A stretch of DNA of 64,000 bases from positions 310,001 through 374,000 of the forward strand of contig JAYKXP010000026.1 of the NCBI GenBank assembly GCA_037176845.1. The letters are read 5' to 3'. Made by a program: the position numbers and the translations under genes. The notes under the pieces are model-generated. The model did not search any database. It saw only the letters and a list, made by a program, of their open reading frames with translations, and was not told the origin of the DNA. Positions 22,278 through 32,692 of the stretch are shown piece by piece. This DNA is from Paramarasmius palmivorus. Lineage: Eukaryota; Basidiomycota; Agaricomycetes; Agaricales; Marasmiaceae. Numbering within the stretch: the first letter of the stretch is position 1; each line of letters starts with the position of its first letter.

Positions 22278-23170
22278 ATAGACGCCATCCTCAATCGACG
22301 ACCTGACACTGGATGGGATCGTTTCAAGGCATTACCTCTTCTCTTTTTCACTCGTCTGGTTTACTACAGTAACTCCCGTACTCTACACACGACACACAGA
22401 GGGACACACAGCAAAATCCGCGTTGTCTGCATCTCAGACACCCACAACTCTCAGCCTCCTTTACCAGACGGCGATATCCTGGGTGACCTCACTCAATCCG
22501 GCTCACAACAAGAATTCTACGCCGCTTTTTCCTGGCTAAAATCCCAACCACGTCCCCAGAAGCTCTTTATAGCCGGCAATCACGATTCACGTCTCGCATC
22601 TCCCGAGACACGCCTACACATCACCGCGACCTTTCCTGGACTTGTCTATCTCGAGAATGAATCCACAGAGGTCGTCGTGCGCGGTCATAAGTTGCACATC
22701 TACGATAGCCTATACACGCCTAAACACGGGTCTTTCGTGTTCCAGCATCCCCGTATTCATGCTGCCAAATTCGAACAGAATTCGTCGTCTTCCCATAAAA
22801 TCGGTCCTCAATTCCTCCACTTGCAGACATCTAAATGACCCACGGTCCTCCATTCGCCCATCTCGACCTCGATAGAACTGGGTGTTATGCACTCCTGAAG
22901 GCTTTGTGGCGTGTTCGGCCGAGGTTACATGTGTTTGGGCATATTCATGGTGGAAGAGGTGTGGAATTTGTGAAATGGGACGAACGGCAGAAGGCGTACG
23001 AGGATATTTGTGCTGGAAGGGCTGGATGGGGAGGTTTTGTTAGGTTGGTTTGGTGGACATTGGCTGCGTGGTTTTCGTCGGGAGAAGCTCGAGGCACGCT
23101 ATTGGTCAACACGGCTGTAGTAGGTCTGAAGGATGACCGGATGAAAGGAGCAATTGTGGTGGACATATGA
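22278..23170 (+). pseudogene. Decayed metallophosphoesterase, copy 2
   Basis: Homology to 15659-16555 covers the full length. The start ATG is ATA (22278). Two 9-bp deletions remove residues, one just after the 'SDTHN' motif and one removing 'IHS' from the 'IHSGD' motif. A net +2 shift near 22795 leads to TGA at 22836-22838. The last third (22835-23170) still reads 'THGPPFAHLDL', 'GHIHGGRGVEF' and 'KGAIVVDI'. The start loss and frameshift make a full-length product impossible. Confidence 0.85.
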
Positions 23171-23689
23171 TTCGCATTGAATCGATATCGATTGAAGGAG
23201 ACTACCGTGAAGACCATGTACAATAACCTTGATCTGGACAATACCCAACTATTCTCGCACTTCAAACTTGACACCAGTCGCTTTCTACAGTGATTGGGGC
23301 CCCTACCGGCCTTTGCAGTACCAGCACGCGCACGTCCTAGCAATCTCGGAATCATCCCTTCGGATTCTGTCGCGTGTTCTATTTCATTGTATGAGGCATG
23401 TATACGCCGAACTCTCAAATGTGTTGCTGCTATTCGAGCCTTTTATTCGGTTCGGTTGATTCGGCTTTGGCCCATTTTATTTGCTCGTAGTCCAGAAATT
23501 ACAATGCGTAGAATATCTCCTTGTCGCGAACTTGTACATAGTATCTATCGGTGATTTACATCAACCCACATCTTGATGTGACTTCTGTGCGACTGCGGAT
23601 ACTGGTACACTAGAACATTGGGGTTGAGACGGTGCTTCGCACTATTGTTTCAGAAGTAACAATCTTTGATTATGCTATCTCTGCGATGC

Positions 23690-23940
23690 TACGGATGGTG
23701 AACCTGGTTGTGAGATCTCTCCTTCATTCCTGCCCTAGCGAAGGCCCCGCTCACGGAAAGCGACTGATATGAAGGTGGCGGTGCCATGTTCTCTTCCTGC
23801 ACTGCTAGCCTTGGCAGTGGTACTGTGGAGTAGTGTCGTAGGTAAGTATCCTCGAACCACCAAGTGGCAATACATCGAGGAAGTAGGGGTACTCAGGCTA
23901 GTATACGGCAGATTCCGGGGATTAGAGAACGAGTTCTTCA
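23690..23940 (-). pseudogene. Remnant of a membrane-family 3' exon
   Basis: On the minus strand this matches the last exon of member B (13640-13915), including the tail region around 'ATATGAAGGTGG(C/T)GGTGCC' on the plus strand and 'CATCGAGGAAGTAGGGGTA'. Several deletions break the frame, and nothing upstream of the cytoplasmic tail is left. The 5' repeat at 23525-23645 is the same as that at 12585-12725. Confidence 0.65.
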
Positions 23941-24329
23941 TTTTATTCCGAACTCGTAATGGGATGGTTTCAAGGCATCAAGGCATCAATGCATCACCTC
24001 TTCTCATTTTCACTCATCTAGGCTATGGCAGTAACTTTCGCACTCTACTCCGGCTCCCAACACGTCGCTCTCTCTTTCAAGACACGCCTACACATTACCG
24101 CGACCCTTCCGGGACTTGTCTACCTCGAGAATGAATTCACAGACATCGTACGCGGTCACAAGCTGCACATCTACGACAGCCCATACGCGCCTAAACATGG
24201 TTCTTTCGTGTTCCAATATCCCCATTTTGGTGAGCAGGATTCGTCTTCTTCCAAAGTCTATTCCTGCGCTTGCAGATATGGTAACAACCCACGGTACTCC
24301 ATCTTCCCATCTCGACCTCGGTAAAACTG

Positions 24330-24339
24330 GGTGATATGC
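24330..24339 (+). repeat. Target-site duplication, left
   Basis: GGTGATATGC, identical to 24958-24967 on the other side of the element. Confidence 0.85.
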
Positions 24340-24957
24340 AAGGGGCGACCAAGCGAGCTAGCGCCGATATCAACCCTAGGACACCCCCCCGTGAGAATAC
24401 ATTCCTAAATATCGTCCAGTCCCTCTTTAGCGCCCGAGCACAGCGGTATGAAAATGCATTCCTTGAACCGTCAGATACTGTACAATCCCGTATATTGAGC
24501 TACTTGGAGGCGTATCTGCTCAGTATCAATGAAACCTTACCCTTTTGTGTGGCGACTCTTGCCTGTTCATGGTACTTGGCCCCCAACTTAGGCGTTGCTC
24601 AAATTCAAGAGGGACAGAAAGCTCACGGCAAGCTTAAACCCTCGAGTTTCAAGCCTTTCAGTTCCCAATAGTAAGCGCTTTCCCGAAGGTCCAGCGACAG
24701 GAATTTGCAGCTTCCAACGGCAGGCGACGGGATAGAACAAGCCATCGCCGGACATAAATATCAAGCTCAGTACAAATGCAAAACATATCTGACATCCCAG
24801 AAACTAACATAGATATACGTAGGTTGCAAAAGCTATGGAGCTTTCAACTGGCGAGGAAGAATCGAGACTAGACTGCTGGGAAATGATTTTGGCAAACATT
24901 TCCCACGGAGGGGTGTCCTAGGGTTGATATCGGCGCTAGCTCGCTTGGTCGCCCCTT
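24340..24957. mobile_element. Non-autonomous TIR DNA transposon (MITE-like), 618 bp
   Basis: The ends are 58-bp terminal inverted repeats starting AAGGGGCGACCAAGCGAGCT and differing at only two positions. The element is flanked by a perfect 10-bp direct repeat GGTGATATGC (24330-24339 and 24958-24967). Removing the element and one repeat restores the metallophosphoesterase sequence exactly at the junction. The interior has no transposase; a 111-codon open frame inside looks like chance. Long TIRs with a 9-11 bp target duplication suggest the Mutator (MULE) superfamily. Confidence 0.88.
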
Positions 24958-24967
24958 GGTGATATGC
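24958..24967 (+). repeat. Target-site duplication, right
   Basis: GGTGATATGC, identical to 24330-24339. Confidence 0.85.
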
Positions 24968-25224
24968 ATTCTTGAGGGCTTTGTGGTGGCAGTTCAGACT
25001 CGACACCAACCGCTTTGCACAGGACCGGTCTATTCTTCTTTTGCAGTGTGCCGCTTGGTAGTATTTTTACACTTTGGAGAACCTAGAAATACATCCACTT
25101 GTTATAAGTATATATGTGTGAAAAAATGGTCTCTTGTATGCAGACGGGTCTCCTCCTGTCTCCTCTCTCTTTTGAGACGACGAGGGCCATGGGGTTGCAC
25201 GCGCCGTAAGGTTCAGCAATTATG

Positions 25225-26401
25225 TTATCTCCACGATGCAACGGGGGGTGAACCCGGTGATGAGATCTCTCCTGCCGCCGTAACAGCAGGCGCCCGCCGG
25301 GAAGTCGTATGATACGAAGGTGGTGGTGTCGTGCCCTCTCCCTGCACTGGTAGTGGTACTGTATTGTCGTGAGTATGCGGTGAGTCCTCGATTGCGTTGT
25401 AGCTGTTCAATCCCGTTCGTGTACGACCTCGACTAGAACCCCCGGTGCGCCTGACACTGGGCGGTACCGGTGATACCTGGAGGAAGCGAGGTTGTGCGGC
25501 GGATTCTGGGGATTCTGGAGATTCTAGAGATTGGAGTTGGGATTGGCGTCGACGTTGGCGTCTACGCAAGACGAATAATGTGGTACCAATTGCGACAGCG
25601 ACCACTGATCCAAAGATCCCCACTACAACCCCGGCAATCCAAGCAGGGTTGCTGTCACTTGAGCGGTCGCTGGTGTCGCTTGGGGATGACGCCAATCCAC
25701 CTTGAGCAGTGGTGGATGTGGATGCGGTTTGAGAGGAAGCCGTGGACGTGTCATCTGGGAGACCATCGTCAAACCTAGAAAAGGCATCTTTAGAGATCCG
25801 ATATATAGTTGCGAAATTCGGCCAGAAAGCGGGTGTGCTCACATATACTCCACATAATCGAAAAGAATTACTGATCCAACTTTCGCATTGACAACCTGCA
25901 CCTTGTGTTCCATGTTTACCATATCCTTCTGGGTTAAAACCGGGAAGGAGTAAGTCAAGGTACTCAAGGAATTGGACGGATATTCCAAGTTCGGTGCCTG
26001 CACACCGTCAATCATGAACGATATCGACGTTGGGTAGTTTTTATTGGGAAGGATGCAGTAGACCGTGAAGGATGTTCCTATTCGATTCCTTAGACCATTA
26101 CATACTAATAGGATAGCATGACATACGCACCGTTGAATGAGAAGTTGACCTCAGGTATTTTTGCCTCGTCACCGTTGCGTCGAAGCCCGTCATGGTAAGT
26201 ACCATTGTACAATTGTGTGAAATCAGGCCTAAGTTTGCCTGCACATTCTGGACAATTTGAGCTGACGCTCAGCCAGCTCCCATGATAGACTGGCACTGCT
26301 CCGGTCACCGAGTCCCCAAATATGTCGTCAATATAACGAATCTCTTGCCTGCCATGGATTCTGGTGAACGAGCATGCGACAATGACCCACAGAAGGTACA
26401 T
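25225..26401 (-). CDS. Type I membrane protein, IDDxxGDS/PPxY family, member D
   Basis: The predicted protein is 351 residues from three exons: 26401-26131, 26077-25843 and 25774-25225. The start is the ATG at 26401 (MYLLWVIVACSF), as in member B, not the longer upstream frame. It shows 'RYIDDIFGDSVTG', 'GSWLSVSSNC', 'CPEC' and 'YNGTYHDGLR', then exon 3 'FDDGLPDDTSTASS', a span ('IAGVVVGIFGSVVAVAIGTT'), the basic anchor 'RRRQRRRQ', a tail with a 'SLESPESPES' repeat, and the PPxY motif in 'TTPPPSYHTTS'. The second donor is TAT-AT|GTGAGC, while most relatives have TAT-AC|GTGAG. It is closest to member B. Confidence 0.87.
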
Positions 26402-26442
26402 GTCGAGGAGAGGCCTAGACTGCTGATGAAACTTTGAGGTCT

Positions 26443-26449
26443 CTTTATA
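26443..26449 (-). promoter_or_regulatory. TATA box of member D
   Basis: TATAAAG on the minus strand is about 42 bp upstream of the ATG, in a block duplicated from upstream of member B. Confidence 0.55.
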
Positions 26450-27152
26450 AATCCTCCTGTGGCAAGTACACATCCAAATCAAATGATACGAATACGCATC
26501 AGCATTGGCTGTTTCAGAACACCGTGTAACTGTGTTGAATGTGGTGGGCCCTGGTCGCGAAAAGTTCGTAGTGCATTGGATGACTTGGAGTTAACGCAAT
26601 TTGTATGTTGGGCCACCTATGGAGGGTTAAACGTAAAAGTCAATCTACAATTAAGTTACACAGCGACAAAGAAGATAATGCCACAGCCTGGCCAGTTCGA
26701 TTGAATTAGCGTTTCGGGAACGAGTTCGGTTAGTCTAATAAATACATAGCCCAATAAAAATCAAAACCGAAGCCTATATGGTTTCTGTACACGGATCAAA
26801 CGTACCTGCAGCACAAACCAAAATTCCAAAATACAATCCCTCAAGCACACCGAGAAACCCACCCGAGAGGAAAGAACAAAGAAAACAGCTGAGGTACACG
26901 AAAGCTACGCAAGCGGACGACGTATGTATGATCCAAAGCATGAACCAAACAAATTGCGTCATTCAACGTGTCAACGGTTTCAACATTTCAACTCCCACCG
27001 CTTCAGGCGTTAAGCTTACAGTAAGTTAGGAAAGAACGTTCAACGTTCATCGGTCCCGCTGGCTTGGCCGAATAGAAGCTTCAAGTTGCCAAGAAGGTGA
27101 CCCTGTAACTAATGATCATTGATACTAGTTCTATACACTCAAAACATAGTAA
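26450..27152. other. Intergenic, about 700 bp, duplicated fragments
   Basis: 26480-26690 repeats the upstream block of member B. 27000-27100 repeats part of the member C/F upstream block ('GGAAAGAACGTTCA', 'GGCTTGG.CGAATAGAAG', 'CTTCAAGTTGCCAAG'). No gene was seen. Confidence 0.5.
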
Positions 27153-28062
27153 TCAAACCCTCTTCGACATGGACCCGGACTCGGAGGTGTACGAAGACGA
27201 AGACGCAGAACCCCGTTCACGGCTATCATAAGACTCGCTGTACGGGGTGACAGTAGTGGTAAAGGTGGTAAAGGAAGGACTGCCTGCAATCTGGGTGTGG
27301 GGGACTTGTCCTTGAGATCGGCGTCGAAAATAGAGAACCGCGACTCCCACAATAATGGCCAACACACCAAGAACAGTACTGAGAATGATGGCGAGACGTC
27401 TCGATGTGTCAGCGCTTTCTATGTGTTTCACGGGCCCATCGTCAAATCTAACATTAAATCTTCACTGTGTTCGGGCATAGGGGGTAAGATTCAAACTCAC
27501 GTATACTCCACATAGTCAAAAAGAATTGTTGCTCCTTCTTTCGCGTTCGTGACCTGCACGATATGTTGCGTATTTCCCATGTTCTTCATAGCTAACACGG
27601 GGAAGGAGTAAACAAAAGTGTTTGAGGAATCAGGTGTGTGTTCAAAGTCATGTGCATGGACACCGTCGACTACAAACGACATCGATGTTCGAAATCGGTC
27701 ATGATTGGGGATAATGCAGTAAACTGCAAAGGACGTTCCTGTTCCAAGAATCATGAACAACAGAGAAGCAGAGAGATATACCGACGATCGTACGTACCAG
27801 TGAACGAAAAATTGAATCCAGGTATCGACGGATCTGAAAATCGGGTGTTGTCATGATAGGTGCCATTATGCAACTTTGTGAAATCAGGTTTGAGTCCACC
27901 TGTGCAGTTTACGCAGTTGTAGCTGACACTAAGCCAGCTCCCATGATAGACGGGCAATGCTCCGGTCACGGAGTCTCCGTATGTGTCGTCGATGTACCGT
28001 GTCTCTTGGCTCCCATGGGCTTTGGCAACGAAGCATCCAACGAGGACCCACATGAGGAACAT
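27153..28062 (-). CDS. Type I membrane protein, IDDxxGDS family, member E (no PPxY)
   Basis: The predicted protein is 265 residues from three exons: 28062-27798, 27738-27501 and 27447-27153. It has a signal peptide 'MFLMWVLVGCFVAKAHG', then 'RYIDDTYGDSVTG', 'GSWLSVSYNC', 'CVNC' and 'HNGTYHDNTR'. Exon 2 ends 'ILFDYVEYT'; exon 3 begins 'FDDGPVKHIES', with a short stalk, a span ('AIILSTVLGVLAIIVGVAVL') and the anchor 'YFRRR'. The tail is short and Ser/Thr-rich, ending 'SESGSMSKRV'. It is the smallest member and the only one whose tail lacks PPxY. The ATG at 28062 is chosen because no ATG lies upstream in frame. Confidence 0.85.
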
Positions 28063-29058
28063 GATGGGAAGTGGAAACAACGACCATAGATGGGTTCTTT
28101 TTTGTAGCGTCTTCGATCACCGGTGAGTACAGTATCAGCATGATTCCTGCGACTACGAACAACTCATCCGAGTTCGGAACCAAGAACGTTGACAAATGAG
28201 GGACTGCCCAAGTTCGCAATCAGTCAATAGGTGTAACTTTGATGCAAGTTTGGCTGCCTGATATTTTTTAATACCATTCCCCTGTTATGGATCGTCACAT
28301 CTTGTAGATGACTATTATAAGTACAAGCACCTCACCTGCGTTGGACTCGGACGGTTTCACCGATATGTGGCTTTGATGCTAGTTTCGGATACGCTTCGTA
28401 CACTGAGAATCATGCGATGACTGTAGGTGTAAAGTCGCATCCTCTTTTTACTGCGTGATATCCCGAAAAGTAGTACTGAGTTGAGCGAAGAGGAAGACAA
28501 CTCAGTTGCACGGCCTTGCAAATATGCACCGATTGAGATGATGCCTTGACGTGCAGACTTGTCACAACAGCTGTAACAAGCTGATATCGTCGTTGACGTC
28601 AAATGTACCAGGAAGCCTTGTCGCCACGATATTTTGTCTAGAAGTAGCACTGAAGAAGATGCCCCGTTTTATTGCGAACGTGACGATCTGGTTTGTGAAA
28701 GTGAGTGCCCAATGAGATTCTCAGGTATGCATTGCGCATGGTGGAGGAAACAGCGAAGGACATGCCTGTATTGTAATTAATTAGCTCGTTCTACCAGATG
28801 GATTGCTCAACGCGCACTCTCTTGATCCGTTACATGTGAGATGAAATGTGAGAAGTACTTCTCACTGTCACGGTACCAGAGAAGTCATTTTCACACGAAG
28901 TTTCCCAGGATCAGCATATTCAACTTCTGCCCGAATTCGAATAAAGACTATCGCCAATGATTGGTACGGAAATCCAGTTAAATTCGACACGATATCAAAT
29001 GAAAAGGTCAAAATATTGGTATCAATACACCAATACAAAACATCTAAGAAATATCTGA
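28063..29058. other. Intergenic, about 1 kb, no confident gene
   Basis: This is the promoter side of member E and 3' flank of member F. I found no exon chain, RNA gene or transposon boundary that I can support. Confidence 0.4.
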
Positions 29059-30177
29059 TCACTGAGTGGGACTGTACGGAGGCGGCAGAACGCTTTCGCT
29101 TTGGGGAGAAAAACTACTATCAGGACGTCCACTACTCGAGGCCATGTATGACGTGCCTTCCGTCTGAGAGGTACTACGGCCCATTCTTGATCCTGATTTA
29201 TTCTTTCCCCCTGACTAACAGAATGTCCACCTTTCGAGACCATGTATGGAATGGGAATGGTGGCGGGGATAGACGTACGGTCAATCGGAGTGATAAGAGT
29301 TTGCTCTGGATTCCGGTTGACACGACGCCTCAAGTATAGAATCACAACTACCACAGAGATGATGGCCAGTCCACCAAGAACGGTGCCAAGAATGATGGCT
29401 AGACGACTTGATCTTTCGGCGCCAGTTGGTTGTGGGTCAGGTTGTGTAGGCGGAGACGTTCCTTGGCTAGAATGTATTTGGCTTGAGGTTGCGCTGGAGC
29501 TACTGTTGTCTATAACCTCAGTGCCATTGTCAAATCTAGCGCTATCGATGAGTTTCTTCAGGTTCAAGCAAAAAAAGAAGTACTCACGTATATTCTGCAT
29601 AGTCAAAGAGAGTCACTGATCCTATCTTCGAGACAATGACCTGCACCGTATGCTCCTTATTTACCATGTCTTTAATGGTCAAGACAGGGACGGAATAATT
29701 AAAAGTATCCGAGGAATCGGTTATGTGCTCAAAACTTGGTGCCAGTGCTCCATCAACCGCGAATGAAAGCGACATATTGGTTGGCAGATTGATGGACGTC
29801 GAATTCACATTCGGGATAATGCAGTAGATTGTCAAAGATGACCCTATGCGCAAAGGGGCGGTTGAGCGGTTTTCAGGACATAGAGAAGCTCTGGAATAGG
29901 TCTACGCACCGATGAACGAAAAGGTGAAACCAGGTGTTGGAAAACTGTCTTCCCATCGAGTGTTGTCGTGCCAGGTACCGTTGTGGACTCGCGCAAAATC
30001 TGGTACAAGTGCGCCCGTGCATCCCATACAATTGGAGTTGACACTGAGCCAACTTCCGCTATATATCGGCTTTACTCCAGTAACAGAGTCCCCGTATGTG
30101 TCGTCGATGTATCGTGTCTCCTTTTTGCCATGAACTTGGGCGAAGAAAGTTGCGATGAGCAGCCACACGACGTTCAT
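29059..30177 (-). CDS. Type I membrane protein, IDDxxGDS/PPxY family, member F
   Basis: The predicted protein is 314 residues from four exons: 30177-29910, 29843-29588, 29535-29220 and 29163-29059. The N terminus nearly repeats member C ('RYIDDTYGDSVTG', 'GSWLSVNSNC', 'HNGTWHDNTR'). The exon 3 acceptor is the normal CTAG before 'FDNGTE'. The span is 'GTVLGGLAIISVVVVILYL' with the anchor 'RRR'. I added a fourth exon: reading straight through gives an unrelated tail ending at 29022, whereas a 56-nt GTTAGT...CTCTCAG intron restores the tail shared with member C, including 'PPPYSP'. Both forms may exist. Confidence 0.8.
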
Positions 30178-30210
30178 GATGATGAAAGAAAGTATTCACC
30201 AATGAAAGCA

Positions 30211-30218
30211 CTTTTATA
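30211..30218 (-). promoter_or_regulatory. TATA box of member F
   Basis: TATAAAAG on the minus strand, about 35-40 bp upstream of the ATG. Confidence 0.5.
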
Positions 30219-31035
30219 TTCTCCTCCACACTGAACGGCGGACCTAGACCCGCGTATATCCTGCCAGTCCTGGCTCCCGGGCTCATCGATAGGACTTTAC
30301 ATCAGTTCGAGGGTACTAGTAGTCTTGATGAACGAGATGCCGTTTGAATTTGAACAAAACCTTATTACAGTGGAGGAGGTATATGATGCATATGATGCAC
30401 CGCTTCAGGCGTTAAATTTGACACTTGTGCTGGAAAGAACGTTCATCGGACCCACTGGCTTGGTCGAATAGAAGAGCCATCTTACTACACTGTTTACGCA
30501 ATGTCCGAAACCAGATTCCGAAGCTTCAAGTTGCCAAGTACTGTTCAAGGTGATAGCCTGAGGATATGTGGCGAAGGAAAGCTAAATTGAACCTTTGTCT
30601 GGGTCCAGACTTGCAGGCCTTCGCAGACTCGGAGCTGGTACCAGTACCTTTTAATGTCCTTTCGTCGACATGTAGCGGCAACGTCGAAGTTGATGCTAAT
30701 GCTGTTCGTCACCTTGGCTGATCTAAGTGAGTCAGTGCCAGCGTACTTCGTCGAATTCAGTTGGGGCTCCCAATTAGGATCTCACCTAATACCAGGTTAC
30801 CCAACAGCTATCTTCATGAGCCTAAACTGCTTTGGTCTTGGTACTGTTTCGTGTGTCCCTCCTATCTTTCACAACGAGCCAAACATAGTGCAACGCAAAG
30901 TGAGGGACATGCCTACAATAGACTCATCTATTCAGCCACTGCTACACCATGAACACTGGATACGTACAAGCTATACATGGCAAACATATAGAATTGCAGA
31001 AGTCATCGGAAGAGCTCGTTCATGTTTCATGACGA
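30219..31035. other. Intergenic between member F and F-box/LRR copy 2
   Basis: It aligns with 17990-18388 plus 19837-20058 of copy 1. The block 30770-30915 has no counterpart in copy 1. No gene was seen. Confidence 0.5.
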
Positions 31036-32692
31036 TCACGAGTCTTCGACTGCAGAACCGTCCGTGCTCTCCCCATCCGTCGATATGTCAGAAGCAGTAT
31101 CAAAATCCACTTCGCCAACAACCTCTCGCAATTTACCCATCCCAGACCAACTCCCGCTTTCCCGCACAATCAACTTCTGCAGCTGAAGGCCCTCCTCCGA
31201 CCTGCACTCTAGGCAATCGTAGAGATCCTCCACCAGTTCTTCATTGAGATCAATAGATGTGAGGACCAGCGTCTCCAACGCTGGCAGCGGACGTCCCCGT
31301 TCATACCACGTCAACAGTCGGGGCAAGTAATCTACACAACCATTCACGACCAATGTACGCAGTGGTACTGACCATAGACGCGGCATGAAGGCATGTACCA
31401 GGACGATGGTCAGGAACTCGTGATCATCGTGGGGGAAGCTGCCGATCTGCATCGTTTCTAAGGCTGGGAGGTGTAAAGCCCTGAACGCTGCTTTGAAAAC
31501 GTTGTCAAAGAAGGGTGAATCTGTCGAGTCATACACATAATCGCAATCGGACCAGTCGATGGTGACGGAGAGGTTAGGGGAGTTCCGCGGGTGGTCATCA
31601 AGGCTAAAATCAAAGGGCAATGTCGTATGCCATGCCTTCAAAGTGAGCGAGGAGCCATCGATGTCGTCATTGCCGTCGGCTGAGAGGGTCTTGATAACCC
31701 TCTGTTGTCCTTTGTAGAACTCTGGGGAGAGGATTCGAGCAATATCCCTCCAAAAGGTGTCAAGATCCTCCAAGTCCTCCTCTGGGAGGTCCGCTCCCTC
31801 GATGGTGATTTGCACGGAGGCGGTAGCAGGAAAGGAGATATGGTTCAAGATGCTGGAACAGCTCAGTTGAGTGCCTTCGAGGTCGAGCTGTCGCAATCTG
31901 GGAAGGGTAGCAATCACTTCTTCGTCGGGAGTATCGCATTCGACTTCTGCAAGACCGAGGTATTCCAACGCTGGCATGAGCCTTAACGCTTCATGCAATC
32001 GTTCTTCAAAGGTCGTCTCGTAGCCTCCCGATAACTTGAGTGACGTGAGATTGCGGAGAAGAGGGGAGTTGTATGGAAATTCACAACCGTCTATGATAAG
32101 ACGCGTGAGACGAGGTGCATCGTCACTCAAGAAATTGAGCGGTATAACACATCTATCGCTGCCCAGATTTAGCGAATGCAGTAAAGGAGCAGGCTGGATA
32201 AGCGTCGTCAGAACCGATCTCAACCAAACTGATGGCACGTCGAGATGAACGCTCTCAAGACGGAAAGAATCGGATAAAGCCTGCGACAATATATCCATCT
32301 GGGCAAGCTTGTACTGCTCTAGATCCATTCCGGGTGCAAGTCGAAAATGGGTGTGTAAGAATTGGATATGAAGAGGGGCGCGTCCTGAACGTATCAACAT
32401 CTCCCTTGCCAGCTCTGGAGTCCTAAAATCGGGGAAAGTCCACAGAGATTGAAGACCAATCGCAACGGTACGCCAAAGTCGACAAACGTGTGTGAGTGTC
32501 AGACGAAAATTGTCTTCTGGTCGTCGAGGGATGAATTGGGTGAAAATTTCGCAGAGTAATTCACTGGGGACGCGAGATATGGGTTTAAATGGGCTGGCCC
32601 TCTGTACATCTTCTCAATGGTCCATGTCAGATCACAGAACAGACTACAAAACATTGGCTACGCCACGTACCTCGTACTACCACCTGGGACAT
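31036..32692 (-). CDS. F-box/LRR-like protein, intact copy 2
   Basis: The main exon 32601-31036 is open for 522 codons. It encodes an F-box-like N terminus ('ISRVPSELLCEIFTQFIP', then 'VCRLWRTVAI'), leucine-rich repeats ('LRNLTSLKLSGGY', 'LPRLRQLDLEGTQLS', 'LPALETLVLTSIDL') and an acidic C terminus. No ATG opens this frame before residue 63, so I join a 9-nt first exon ATG-TCC-CAG (32692-32684) across a GTGGTA...ACAG intron; that exon is the weakest part of the model. Proteins of this kind are numerous in agaricomycetes and would act as substrate adaptors of SCF ubiquitin ligases if the F-box is functional. Confidence 0.7.

Larger units (their letters stand above)
23950..24995 (+). pseudogene. 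Metallophosphoesterase fragment, copy 3, split by a TIR element
   Basis: The segments 23960-24060 and 24061-24339 match the start and the middle of the gene at 15659; the part encoding the first metal motifs is deleted between them. The sequence resumes after the inserted element at 24968 with the continuation of the 'GCYALLKALW' coding region ('ATTCTTGAGGGCTTTGTGG'), then diverges to 3' flank. The frame is broken. Confidence 0.75.

Noticed and set aside
22278..23170. Metallophosphoesterase copy 2 as a functional spliced gene
   Set aside because: The ATG is lost, and the frameshift lies in a region uninterrupted in the intact copy with no good splice sites to remove it.
24336..24671. 111-codon open frame inside the TIR element
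   Set aside because: It has no transposase motif, begins in flanking pseudogene sequence, and runs through the terminal repeat; it looks like chance.
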